DNA of 43,596 bases from Desulfovibrio sp. Lineage in GTDB: Bacteria > Desulfobacterota > Desulfovibrionia > Desulfovibrionales > Desulfovibrionaceae. Each line of letters begins with the position of its first letter. Position 1 is the first letter of the stretch. Both the position numbers and the translations under genes were made by a program. This document shows, piece after piece, positions 1 through 8,434 of this stretch. The stretch is from NCBI GenBank assembly GCA_031290615.1, contig JAITNF010000049.1, positions 1 to 43,596 on the forward strand, written 5' to 3'. Below the pieces are notes generated by a model. That model ran no database searches, had not been told where the DNA came from, and saw nothing but the letters and a program-made list of their open reading frames with translations.

Positions 1-215
1 GCTCGTTCCATGAGCACCTCACCATCATATCCCTTGTCCGCGATCAGGTGTATCGGCATCTATTCCAGCGACAAGTTGCGAACTTGAGTACAATCCGCTG
101 TGGCGTCTTTTGTAACAAACATTCCGACCGGCATGCCATGCGCATCCGCGGATAGATGTATTTTTGAGGTGACTCCCCTTTGATCCATGCAAAAAACTTT
201 GTGTTTCAAGAACAT
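1..215 (-). pseudogene. IS5-family transposase fragment (DDE domain), interrupted
   Basis: Read on the minus strand, this encodes part of a DDE transposase of the IS5 (IS427-like) type. The frame has RGVTSKIHLSADAHGMPVG followed by HLIADKGYDGEVLMER, which fit the first and second catalytic Asp regions of that family. The frame runs from an ATG at 213-215 and is broken by an in-frame TAG at 60-62, just before MPIHLIADKGYD. The window starts inside the gene, so the C-terminal end with the catalytic Glu is not seen. The N-terminal half of the transposase is absent upstream. I infer a dead copy. Another IS5-type fragment, carrying the N-terminal part, lies at the other end of the window. Confidence 0.75.
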
Positions 216-559
216 TACATGATTTTCACTCAATTTTCAAGCCTGTTGACACTTTCTAGATCACATGAACGGTTACGAAAAAAGACTCACAAGAGGCTTA
301 TTCCGGGGATCCGCCGGGACGCTCCATAAGTTGTATCTGTAAAAGTTCCGACTGCGGAGCGTTTGTGACGGGCCAAGCCGGGCTGATTTGCCGGATAGAT
401 TTCCATCATCAACGTGACTTAACAGCTTGCTGTAAAAGTTAGTTATTAAATTTTCTATAATAAATTAAATATATTGTCATGTAAAAAGTATTTCCCTCGT
501 ACTTGTTTCAGGGTAGCAGCTAAGAGGATGGATTGCACCTTCTTAATGGCTGTTTCACA
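216..559. other. Intergenic stretch without recognisable gene
   Basis: No convincing reading frame, RNA gene or terminator is visible here. The left part adjoins the IS5 fragment and may be decayed IS sequence. The right part is AT-rich, with runs such as TTATTAAATTTTCTATAATA. Confidence 0.4.
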
Positions 560-815
560 TACCCATGATGCGCCGTTACCTCTGCTTCTCCCGCTGTTCT
601 TCCTGTTACGGCATATTGTTCCGTAACCATTCGACTGCCGTGATTACCTTGTCGCCTTCAGGACTGAAAATCTGTGCCGTTATCTGTTCGGCATATCTTT
701 CCAAGAATCAGGTGTCTGTCGTATCGTCCTTGCGCTTTTTTGCGCCCGTGAAAATGCCTATAGGCCGAAGATGGACATCGCCATGATACCAAGTACGTTT
801 AACAGGCCGTAATCA
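560..815 (-). pseudogene. Unidentified gene remnant
   Basis: On the minus strand one frame reads VKRTWYHGDVHLRPIGIF, then TGAKKRKDDTTDT, a TGA stop, then FLERYAEQITAQIFSPEG and DKVITAVEWLRNNMP before a TAA. The residue mix looks like real protein on both sides of the internal stop, so this is probably a decayed gene. I do not recognise the family. The plus-strand frame at 565-786 is Cys/Ser-rich and looks like the shadow of this one. Confidence 0.3.
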
Positions 816-908
816 ATATTATTATTCAATTTTTGTTCGGACTTAAATCAAAATTGCGATCTGCCACGCGTTCCGGTTTCGGACGGCAAAGCCTGCCTAA
901 AATCGGAA

Positions 909-1673
909 TTATATCCCCAACTGACTGAAACCGCAATCGGCGTAAACAATCTCGCCGGTTACGGCGGTAGCCAGATCAGAGGCCAGAAAGGCGGCAACGC
1001 CCCCCACATCGGCGGTGGTGACGTTGCGGTGCAGAGGCGCTGACTCCTCCACGCGGATGAAAATATTTTTAAGGCCGGACACGGCGGAGGCCGCCAGAGT
1101 TTTGATGGGGCCAGCGCTGATGGCGTTTACGCGTACGCCTTTTTCGCCAAGATCCAGGGCGAGATAGCGCACGGAGGCTTCCAGGGCGGCCTTGGCGACC
1201 CCCATGACGTTATATCCTGGGAAGATCTTGGTGGAGCCATGGTATGTCATGGTGATGACGGAAGCGCCTTCCCTCAGAAACGGGGAAAAGGCGCGGCAGA
1301 GAGCCGTGAGGGAATAGGCGGAAACTTCCATCGCCAGCTTGAAGCCGTCGCGCGAGACATTTATGTACGGGCCTGTCAGATCCTCGCGGTTGGCAAAGGC
1401 GACAGAGTGCACCAGCACGTCGATGCCGCCCCACTTTTCCTTGATGAATTCGGCGGCCTCTTCTATCTGGGCGTCGTCGCATACATCGCACGGAAAGATG
1501 AATTCGGCGCCAATTTCTTCACTCAGAGGCTCCACACGTTTTTTGATGGACTCCCCCACATAGTTGAATGCGAGGCGCGCGCCATGTTCTCTGAAACAGG
1601 ATGCAATGCCCCAGGCTATGCTTTTATTGTTGGCAACGCCAGTAATCAGAGCTTTTTTTCCGTTTAACAGCAT
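909..1673 (-). CDS. fabI: Enoyl-[acyl-carrier-protein] reductase (NADH), FabI type
   Basis: FabI does the last step of each fatty-acid elongation cycle, reducing trans-2-enoyl-ACP with NAD(P)H in the cytoplasm. The 254-residue length is normal for FabI. It has the divergent SDR nucleotide-binding start ALITGVANNKSIAWGIA. The YNVMGVAK segment supplies the catalytic Tyr and Lys with six residues between them, the FabI spacing rather than the three-residue spacing of FabG. ATG at 1673 is supported by a GGAG ribosome site (AAGGAGTAAAAC). It lies downstream of purC on the same strand with a 186-base gap, so it may be separately transcribed. It complements the fab cluster at 5-10 kb, which lacks an enoyl reductase. 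Confidence 0.95.
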   Translation of the reverse strand: MLLNGKKALITGVANNKSIAWGIASCFREHGARLAFNYVGESIKKRVEPLSEEIGAEFIFPCDVCDDAQIEEAAEFIKEKWGGIDVLVHSVAFANREDLTGPYINVSRDGFKLAMEVSAYSLTALCRAFSPFLREGASVITMTYHGSTKIFPGYNVMGVAKAALEASVRYLALDLGEKGVRVNAISAGPIKTLAASAVSGLKNIFIRVEESAPLHRNVTTADVGGVAAFLASDLATAVTGEIVYADCGFSQLGI

Positions 1674-1859
1674 GTTTTACTCCTTGGTTCCGATTCCAAA
1701 CAAAAATTGAGTCCCGCAATTTTATGTATCATCTGCGGCTGGATGCCGCGCATTTAACATATTATCATCCTGTCGAAAAAGTCTTTTCAGATTTTTCCAA
1801 AGAGGCCTTGTCGTAAGTGCGGCTGCAACAATTCCTACAGCTCATTTTTCAACGAGTTG

Positions 1860-2753
1860 CTAAAATATTTTTTCGCCGGTCAAAATTTCATACGCCTCCC
1901 GATAGCGAGCGGCGGTGGCTTCAATCACGTCGTCGGGCAGATCTGGCGGCGGCGCCTGCATATTCCATGGCTGTTTTTTCAGCCAGTCGCGCAGATACTG
2001 CTTGTCAAAGCTAGGCTGCCCTTGGCCCGGTCTGTATTCCGCAGCCGGCCAGAAACGGGAGGAATCAGGCGTGAGCACCTCATCAATTAAATGCAGGCGC
2101 CCGTCAATCATGCCGAATTCAAATTTTGTGTCCGCTACAAGGATTCCGCGCCCGGCGGCATACGACCGGCCAGTTTCATAAATGGTCAGGGAAATTTTTT
2201 TCGCTTCTGCGGCTGTCGCCTGCCCAAGCAAGCGTGCCGCTTCGTCCACGGAGATGTTTGCATCGTGCTTGCCTAGATCGGCTTTGGTGGACGGAGTGAA
2301 GATCGCCGGATCCAGTTTGTCGGCTTCACGCAGTCTGGCTGGCGGTTTGTGACCGCACAGGCTCCCGCTCGCCTGATAGTCCTTCCATCCGGAGCCTGTG
2401 ATGTAACCGCGCACGATGCACTCCACTGGCAACGGCGTTGCCTTGCGCACAAGCACGGCGCGCCCCTCCAGCATGTCCGCGTAGGGCGCAAGCGGCTCGG
2501 GGAAGCGGCTGATGTCGCTTTCAAGTAAATGGCAGGGGACGACGTCTTTGAACTTCTCCATCCAGAACAGGGTGATTTTATTCAAAATCACACCCTTATA
2601 GGGGATGGATTCGTTCATTACTACGTCAAAGGCGGACATGCGGTCAGTTGCCACAATCAGCAGGGTGTCGTCGTCAACGGCGTAGATGTCGCGTACCTTG
2701 CCGCGCGAAGACAGGGGATAGACTTTAATATCTGTTTTTACAACAAGTTGCAT
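1860..2753 (-). CDS. purC: Phosphoribosylaminoimidazole-succinocarboxamide synthase (SAICAR synthase)
   Basis: PurC joins CAIR and aspartate using ATP to give SAICAR in purine synthesis. The 297-residue protein has the family landmarks: the N-terminal ATP-site segment LLIVATDRMSAFDVVMNE, the segment ECIVRGYITGSGWKDY, and DTKFEFG further on. It is the longer form (about 300 residues) rather than the roughly 237-residue E. coli type. ATG at 2753 is preceded by GGAAAG. It starts 30 bases after the hisD stop on the same strand, so hisD and purC are probably co-transcribed. Confidence 0.95.
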   Translation of the reverse strand: MQLVVKTDIKVYPLSSRGKVRDIYAVDDDTLLIVATDRMSAFDVVMNESIPYKGVILNKITLFWMEKFKDVVPCHLLESDISRFPEPLAPYADMLEGRAVLVRKATPLPVECIVRGYITGSGWKDYQASGSLCGHKPPARLREADKLDPAIFTPSTKADLGKHDANISVDEAARLLGQATAAEAKKISLTIYETGRSYAAGRGILVADTKFEFGMIDGRLHLIDEVLTPDSSRFWPAAEYRPGQGQPSFDKQYLRDWLKKQPWNMQAPPPDLPDDVIEATAARYREAYEILTGEKIF

Positions 2754-2783
2754 ATATCTTTCCAGGGACGTTGAAATTCTGTT

Positions 2784-4085
2784 TCATACAAGACGCGCTT
2801 CCACGGAGCGGGCGTGAGCTTCCAGCCCTTCCAGGCGGGCTAACGCCGCGACAGCCGTCGCGTTTTCCCGTACAAAAGCGGGAGATGCCGCGATGATGCT
2901 GGTTTTTTTGCAGAAGGTCTGCACGGAAAGGGCTGAGGCGAAACGTGCCGTGCCCATGGTCGGCAATACATGGTTCGGGCCAGCAAAGTAGTCTCCAACA
3001 GGCTCCGGACTGTGGTTGCCCAAAAACACGGCTCCGGCATGGCGGATCAGGGGCAACATGCTCCAGGGATCCGCGGTGCAGATTTCTATGTGCTCCGGGG
3101 CAACCATGTTGGCTATGGCGACGGCTGTTTTCATGTCCGGCGTGATGACTATGGCTCCCCAGTCAAGCAGGGAGCGGGCTGCTGTTTGAGATCGGGGCAG
3201 GGTGGCGCACTGTTTTTCCAGCTCGCGCTGAAGGCTGGCCGCCAAGGCGGGGGTGTCAGTAACGCATAAGGCCGAGGCTAAAGGATCGTGCTCTGCCTGG
3301 GAAAGCATGTCGGCCGCGATCATGGCGGGATTTGCCGTAGTGTCTGCCAGGACAAGCACTTCGCTGGGGCCGGCGATCATGTCTATGCCGACGCCGCCGT
3401 GGCAGAGACGTTTTGCTGTTGTCACCCAAATATTGCCCGGTCCGGCGACAACATCCACAGGGGGCAGGCTCTCCGTGCCGAAGGCAAGGGCTCCGATGGC
3501 CCAAGCTCCGCCAACACGGTAGATTTCATCAATACCCAGCAGATGAGCCGCCGCCAGAATGACGGGATTGACGCTACCGTCACAGCGCGTCGGGGTGCAT
3601 ACCGCGATGCGTGGGGCTCCGGCGACCTGCGCGGGGATAGCGTTCATGAGCAGAGAAGACACCAGGGGAGTACCGCCCGCCCGCCCGCCCGGCACATACA
3701 GTCCGACGGCGTCCACCGGCAGAACACGCTGGCCGAGAATGGAGCCGTCCGTCCGCGTCATGAACCAGGATTTTTCCGTCTGAGCTTCGTGAAAGACACG
3801 AATATTGGCGGCAGCCGCGCTGATGTGCTCCCTGTGTTCCGGGGGCGTCAGCTCGGTGGCGAGGGCGATGTCACGCGCGCTCACACGGAGGGGCGGGGAA
3901 AAATTTGGGCAGTCAAAGCGGCGTGTGTAGTCACACAGGGCCGCATCGCCATTTTTCCGTACCGCCGCAAGAATCTCGCGCACACTGTTTTCCACACTTT
4001 GGCCGGGGGTGTTGCGGGCCCTGAGCCATTGACCAGCTTTGGGCCATTCCTGTTCACTATGTAACGTCAGTATGCGGCATGTCAT
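2784..4085 (-). CDS. hisD: Histidinol dehydrogenase
   Basis: HisD catalyses the last two steps of histidine synthesis, oxidising L-histidinol to L-histidine with two NAD+. The 433 residues match the usual length. Visible motifs are YVPGGRAGGTPLVSS, GPGNIWVTTAKR, SQAEHDP (zinc-binding Gln and His), VAPEHIEI (the catalytic Glu-His pair), PVGDYFAGPNHVLPT (zinc-binding Asp and catalytic His), and a C-terminal LEGLEAHARSVEAR (zinc-binding His). I chose ATG at 4085 because AGGAA lies just upstream. The frame stays open to a TTG at 4112, which would add nine residues but has no better ribosome site. No other his genes are in the window. Confidence 0.95.
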   Translation of the reverse strand: MTCRILTLHSEQEWPKAGQWLRARNTPGQSVENSVREILAAVRKNGDAALCDYTRRFDCPNFSPPLRVSARDIALATELTPPEHREHISAAAANIRVFHEAQTEKSWFMTRTDGSILGQRVLPVDAVGLYVPGGRAGGTPLVSSLLMNAIPAQVAGAPRIAVCTPTRCDGSVNPVILAAAHLLGIDEIYRVGGAWAIGALAFGTESLPPVDVVAGPGNIWVTTAKRLCHGGVGIDMIAGPSEVLVLADTTANPAMIAADMLSQAEHDPLASALCVTDTPALAASLQRELEKQCATLPRSQTAARSLLDWGAIVITPDMKTAVAIANMVAPEHIEICTADPWSMLPLIRHAGAVFLGNHSPEPVGDYFAGPNHVLPTMGTARFASALSVQTFCKKTSIIAASPAFVRENATAVAALARLEGLEAHARSVEARLV

Positions 4086-4112
4086 GTTTTTTCCTGTTGG
4101 AGAAAAAATCAA

Positions 4113-4705
4113 GCCCGAACACTCGGCGTGTTCGGCGTAGGTGAATTGCGCGTCATCGGTGTGTTGCCGTAAATTTTTTGGGCGCCGGCTTTTTTTATTG
4201 GGTGAACAATCTGAATTCAGATTACATATTTTTATGTAAAATGTCGAGTGTCTTCACGGCGGATGTCAGGGCTGACGCATCCAAAACCAGCGATTATTTG
4301 GAATAACAGGGCGTTATGAAATCATATTTAAAAAAATTATGTAGTAATTTAAGACTATTACAGACTTAACGCGTCTGTCCTGCGGCGGATGTTTCTTCCG
4401 TGTTGCGCCGCCCTATATGCTGACAATCTTGCGGACTCTGTTCTGGAACAGATGGAACTCATGACGCATTCATTGGCATTCTGTGCTGTGACGCTGATCA
4501 GGATGTCGCCGCGGTGACGCCGCACTCAAGGCCCGGTTCTGCTTTGACGTGGTCAGTCTGACCCCTTTGGCCGGATTCACGGGTTCGGGGCGTGAGGGTA
4601 CCGCTGTCTTCATGGTTATGACCGCTGAGGAATGAAGTGGTGGCAAAAATGCGCATCTTTCTGTTGCCGCTGAAAAATAAATCCTGATAAAACCCTCCCG
4701 ACGGC
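4113..4705. other. Intergenic region between hisD and rpmF, possibly holding a decayed gene
   Basis: No intact gene. A short inverted repeat, CGAACAC TCGGC GTGTTCG, lies at 4116-4134, close upstream of hisD. Around 4470-4640 on the plus strand, two protein-like stretches in different frames (AFIGILCCDADQDVAAV, then ALKARFCFDVVSLTPLAGF ending in a TGA) suggest a frameshifted remnant, which I could not identify. The rest is AT-rich and featureless. Confidence 0.35.
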
Positions 4706-4734
4706 TGGACAACAGCATAAAAATTTACTATACT
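4706..4734 (+). promoter_or_regulatory. Sigma70-type promoter for the rpmF-plsX-fab operon
   Basis: A -35 box TGGACA (4706-4711) and a -10 box TATACT (4729-4734) are separated by exactly 17 bases. Both are one mismatch from consensus. It faces rpmF, about 220 bases ahead of its start codon. This is a by-eye prediction. Confidence 0.55.
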
Positions 4735-4955
4735 TATCACTCTTAATTCGATTTTCAGCATTATTGATCAGTAATTCCTTATATGATCTGAAACTTCCCC
4801 CTCCTAGGGAGGAGCAATCCATAACGGCTCTTGTCCGTAGGGAATGGAGTTAGTTGGCGGACGGAGAGTACTGTGGATTAAAACCATATGGAATCAAATT
4901 TATTCACAAACGCTGTACGGCATTAATGATGCCGCACGGCGACGAGGAGACTTTC

Positions 4956-5141
4956 ATGGCTGTTCAACAGAATAAAAAATCCCGTTCCCGCAAGGGGATG
5001 CGCCGTTCTCACGACCATATTCCCACACCCTCCGTTATTTTTTGCTCCTGTGGGGAGCCCACGCTACCCCACAGCGTTTGTCCGGCCTGCGGTTCCTACA
5101 AGGGCCGTAAGGTGGTTAAAAGCAAGAGCAAAGAGTCCTAG
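4956..5141 (+). CDS. rpmF: 50S ribosomal protein L32
   Basis: L32 is a small zinc-ribbon protein of the large ribosomal subunit. The 61 residues begin [20 protein letters not shown], the typical L32 N-terminus, and contain the CSCG...CPACG metal-binding ribbon. I chose ATG at 4956 because of a strong ribosome site, GAGGAGA, at 4944-4950. The same frame is open back to 4854, but those 34 extra codons do not resemble L32. It leads the fatty-acid gene cluster, the usual rpmF-plsX arrangement in many bacteria. Confidence 0.96.
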   Translation: MAVQQNKKSRSRKGMRRSHDHIPTPSVIFCSCGEPTLPHSVCPACGSYKGRKVVKSKSKES

Positions 5142-5174
5142 AACAGCTTTCGTAGCTTTACGGATTCGGGGAAC

Positions 5175-6209
5175 ATGAGTGAGCGCCCTGTCATAGCGGT
5201 GGATGTCATGGGGGGGGACTTTGGTCCTTCCGTTGTGGTGGAAGGTGCCGTTACTGCGGCCCGGCTTCATGACGTACATGTTCAGCTTGTGGGCGACACC
5301 GGCAAGATAGAGGACGAGCTGCAAAGACTCGGCGTTCAGGACGTGTTCTGTAACATTATCCATGCGGACGATGTGGTGCACATGAACGAAAAACCTTCTG
5401 ACGTCCTGCGCCGCAAAAAAAACGCTTCCATCCAGGTGGCGTGCCGTCTTGTCAAGGATGGCGCAGCCCATGCCGTTGTGAGTGCCGGGCATTCCGGGGC
5501 CACCGTCGCCTGCGGCATGTTTATCCTAGGGCGTCTGCCCGGTGTGGAGCGCCCTGCCCTTGTCGCCATGCTGCCCACGGAGAAAAAGCCCGTTGTGGTG
5601 GTGGATGTGGGAGCCAATGTGGATTGCCGTCCCTACCATCTTTTTCAGTTCGGACTCATGGGAGACGCCTTTGCCCGCGACATCCTGGGCTATGCCGCGC
5701 CGCGCGTGTGCATTCTGAGCATAGGGGAGGAGGAAGGCAAGGGCAATTCTCAGGTCAAGGAAGCCTACGAGCTTCTGAAACTGGCGCAAAATTTGAATTT
5801 TGTGGGCAATGCCGAAGGCCGCGACATTTTTGTCGGGGATATTGATGTCGTCGTCTGCGACGGTTTTGTAGGCAACGTCGTCATCAAGATGAGTGAGGGC
5901 CTTGCCACTTCGTTGACGCGCATGATCAAGGGCGTCTTCAAGACGGGCCTGCTGCCCGCCCTAGGGGGGCTGCTCACCCGCAAGGCCTTTCGCCGTTTTG
6001 TCCGTACGATAGACTACGCGGAGTACGGCGGCGCGCCGCTTCTAGGTTTGCAGGGGCTTGCCATTGTCTGTCACGGCCGGTCCAATGCCTGCGCCATGGG
6101 CAATGCCGTTAAAATGGCCGGGGCATATGTGCGCAAGGGAACAAGCGCTCGCCTTGCCGAAATTATTCTAGCCAATGAAGAATTGACGCGTTTTTCCCGC
6201 GCCATTTAA
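5175..6209 (+). CDS. plsX: Phosphate acyltransferase PlsX
   Basis: PlsX converts acyl-ACP and phosphate to acyl-phosphate, the substrate of PlsY, so it links fatty-acid synthesis to phospholipid synthesis at the membrane. The 344-residue protein starts VIAVDVMGGDFGPSV, the PlsX signature, and continues with the family pattern VSAGHSGATVACGMF and VVVDVGANVDCRP. ATG at 5175 follows GGGGAAC. It lies 33 bases after rpmF and 24 bases before fabH, in the same operon. Confidence 0.95.
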   Translation: MSERPVIAVDVMGGDFGPSVVVEGAVTAARLHDVHVQLVGDTGKIEDELQRLGVQDVFCNIIHADDVVHMNEKPSDVLRRKKNASIQVACRLVKDGAAHAVVSAGHSGATVACGMFILGRLPGVERPALVAMLPTEKKPVVVVDVGANVDCRPYHLFQFGLMGDAFARDILGYAAPRVCILSIGEEEGKGNSQVKEAYELLKLAQNLNFVGNAEGRDIFVGDIDVVVCDGFVGNVVIKMSEGLATSLTRMIKGVFKTGLLPALGGLLTRKAFRRFVRTIDYAEYGGAPLLGLQGLAIVCHGRSNACAMGNAVKMAGAYVRKGTSARLAEIILANEELTRFSRAI

Positions 6210-6233
6210 CAAACGATAGATATCCTTATCCTT

Positions 6234-7220
6234 ATGACTACACTTTGCCGCTTGGCCTCCCTGCGTGCGTATACACCGGACACTGTCGTCACCAACGACG
6301 ATTTGACAAAGTTTACCGACACGAACGACGCATGGATTGTTTCGCGCAGCGGCATCAGGGAGCGGCGCCGTCTTGCGGACGACGAAAACGCCTCCGACCT
6401 CGCCCTGACTGTTGCGGAGAGCGCTCTTGAGGCTGTGGGCATGGAAGCGCGCGAACTGACACATATCATAACGGCTACCTGCACCCCGGACTTTCTTTCG
6501 CCTTCTGTGGCCTGTATTCTCGCTGGCAAGCTTAATGCCGGGCCTGTCATGGCCTTTGATTTCAGTGCCGCTTGCTCAGGTTTTTTGTACGGCCTGTCCC
6601 TGGTTCGCAGCATCCTGGCGGGAAATCGGGACGCGAACATCCTTTTTGTCTGCGTCGAGGCCTTAACCCGCCGTCTGAACTGGGCCGACCGTTCCACCTG
6701 CGTGCTTTTCGGCGACGGCGCGACGGCGTGCGTGTGCTCGGGCGTAACCCGCCCGGACGATGCGACGGTGGACGACGTTATCTGCAAAAGTGACGGCGCC
6801 ATGACCGACCTCCTTGCCATCGGCGGCGGTACAGCCTGCCGGTACGGCCTCGGGCAGCCCGTGGGTCCGGATTTTTTTGTGCAGATGAACGGCCGGGAGA
6901 CCTACAAGCATGCTGTGCGCCGCATGACAGAAGTCTGCGAGGAAATTCTTGGGCGCAACCATCTTGCCATGGGGGATGTGAATCTTTTTGTGCCGCATCA
7001 GGCCAATATCAGGATTATTGAGGCCGTCGGCAACCGTCTGGGCGTGGAAAGTGATCGCGTTTTCACCAATGTCGAGCGCTTCGGCAACACCTCCTCTGCC
7101 TCCATACCAATTGCCCTGGCACAAGCCCGGGCGCAGGATCTCGTTCGTCCGGGGGCGCGGGTGCTTGTGACGGCCTTTGGGGGCGGTCTGACTTGGGGTG
7201 CGGCTCTGTTACGTTTTTAG
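6234..7220 (+). CDS. fabH: 3-oxoacyl-[ACP] synthase III (KAS III)
   Basis: FabH starts fatty-acid synthesis by condensing acetyl-CoA with malonyl-ACP. The 328-residue protein carries the Cys-His-Asn triad of the family in the segments DFSAACSGF, FVPHQANIRI and ERFGNTSSAS. The C-terminal AFGGGLTWGAALLRF is also typical. ATG at 6234 has no clear ribosome site, so it may depend on translation through plsX, which ends 24 bases upstream. Confidence 0.95.
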   Translation: MTTLCRLASLRAYTPDTVVTNDDLTKFTDTNDAWIVSRSGIRERRRLADDENASDLALTVAESALEAVGMEARELTHIITATCTPDFLSPSVACILAGKLNAGPVMAFDFSAACSGFLYGLSLVRSILAGNRDANILFVCVEALTRRLNWADRSTCVLFGDGATACVCSGVTRPDDATVDDVICKSDGAMTDLLAIGGGTACRYGLGQPVGPDFFVQMNGRETYKHAVRRMTEVCEEILGRNHLAMGDVNLFVPHQANIRIIEAVGNRLGVESDRVFTNVERFGNTSSASIPIALAQARAQDLVRPGARVLVTAFGGGLTWGAALLRF

Positions 7221-7252
7221 TTGTGAAAATTTTCGGATACAGGTAAAAAAAT

Positions 7253-8023
7253 ATGATTGCACCATACTTTACGCAGGCCTTGGATAGCGAAACGCCTTCC
7301 GCTCTTGTGACCGGCGCTTCGCGCGGCATAGGCAGGGTTGTGGCTAAAACTTTGGCCGGGGCTGGCTACCAAATTCTGTTTACCTATGTTAGCCGTTCCG
7401 TGGAAGCCAAGGCCACGGCGGACGAAATTGCCGAGGCGGGGGGGAGCGCTGCCGCCTTTGCCCTGAATGTGGAAGATTCCGTTGCGGTGGCGGCTTTCTT
7501 TGCGCTGGAAATCAGGGACAAAGTCAATCTTGCCGTGTTGGTAAACAATGCTGGCATCACTAGGGACGGTTTTCTCATACGCATGAAGGACGAGGACTTT
7601 GACAGGGTCATGGCCGTCAACGCACGCGGCGCCTTTTGCTGTATGCGTGAAGCGGCGAAGATCATGAGCAAAAACCGCAAAGGGCGTATTGTCAATATAT
7701 CATCTGTGGTAGGCCAGACTGGCAATGCCGGGCAAGTCAATTACGCCGCTTCCAAGGCGGCCTTGCTGGGGCTCACAAAGGCCGCCGCCAAGGAATTGGC
7801 AGCGCGACGGATAACCGTCAACGTCGTGGCGCCGGGCTTTATCGAAACTGACATGACGGCCGGGCTGAGCGAGGAAATGCGGGCCGCCTACGAGGCGTCC
7901 ATCCCTCTAAAACGCATGGGCACGGCTCAAGAAGTGGCCGATGTCGTAGCCTTTTTGGCTTCGGACAAGGCGGCGTATATTACAGGACAGGTTCTGGCCG
8001 TGAACGGCGGTATGTACTGCTGA
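7253..8023 (+). CDS. fabG: 3-oxoacyl-[ACP] reductase
   Basis: FabG reduces 3-oxoacyl-ACP with NADPH in each elongation cycle. The 256 residues have the SDR motifs in order: VTGASRGIG (nucleotide binding), NNAGITRDG, the catalytic Ser in IVNISSVVGQTGNAGQ, the YAASK catalytic Tyr-Lys pair, and APGFIETDMT. The N-terminus (MIAPYFTQALDSETP) is about 10 residues longer than in many FabG proteins, so a later start cannot be excluded. It sits between fabH and acpP. Confidence 0.94.
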   Translation: MIAPYFTQALDSETPSALVTGASRGIGRVVAKTLAGAGYQILFTYVSRSVEAKATADEIAEAGGSAAAFALNVEDSVAVAAFFALEIRDKVNLAVLVNNAGITRDGFLIRMKDEDFDRVMAVNARGAFCCMREAAKIMSKNRKGRIVNISSVVGQTGNAGQVNYAASKAALLGLTKAAAKELAARRITVNVVAPGFIETDMTAGLSEEMRAAYEASIPLKRMGTAQEVADVVAFLASDKAAYITGQVLAVNGGMYC

Positions 8024-8043
8024 ACGCGGCTGTTGCGGCTCTT

Positions 8044-8068
8044 CGGATAAAAACGCCGTTTTTATCCG
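8044..8068 (+). other. Stem-loop between fabG and acpP
   Basis: A perfect 10-bp inverted repeat, CGGATAAAAA / TTTTTATCCG, encloses the loop CGCCG. It lies 21 bases after the fabG stop and 60 bases before acpP. The T-run is inside the stem rather than after it, so it is not a standard terminator. It could attenuate transcription or act as an RNA-processing site that lets acpP be expressed differently from its neighbours. Confidence 0.55.
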
Positions 8069-8127
8069 GAACCGGAAATTGAATTATTAACCATAGTGCG
8101 GATTGTCTGGAAATCCGGGAGGACAGA

Positions 8128-8364
8128 ATGTCTGAAACTGCAGCGAAAGTCGTGAAAATCATTATGGAACAGTTGGGCGTCATGGAGGATGACGTGAAGC
8201 CCGGAGCCTCTTTTGTTGAGGATCTCGGTGCGGACTCCTTGGATTTGACGGAACTAATCATGGCTATGGAAGAGGAATTTGATGTTGAAATAGCCGATGA
8301 CGACGCTCAGAATATTCTCAAGGTCGAGGATGCTGTCGCCTATATCGAAAACAAAAAGAAGTAG
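8128..8364 (+). CDS. acpP: Acyl carrier protein
   Basis: ACP carries growing acyl chains on a phosphopantetheine arm. The 78-residue acidic protein has the attachment motif [10 protein letters not shown], with the modified Ser in DSL, and the usual EEEFDVEI helix. A strong ribosome site, GGGAGG at 8117-8122, precedes ATG 8128. Its position between fabG and fabF is the classical one. Confidence 0.97.
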   Translation: MSETAAKVVKIIMEQLGVMEDDVKPGASFVEDLGADSLDLTELIMAMEEEFDVEIADDDAQNILKVEDAVAYIENKKK

Positions 8365-8434
8365 TGTTTTCTGCGCCGCCGGGTTTCCGCTATATGCCGG
8401 TGGCGTAGAAAAAATTGCCTTTACAGGAGGTTGT

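Noticed and set aside
8297-8434. N-terminal extension of FabF
   Set aside because: It overlaps acpP and lacks similarity to FabF. A strong AGGAGG site supports the start at 8435.
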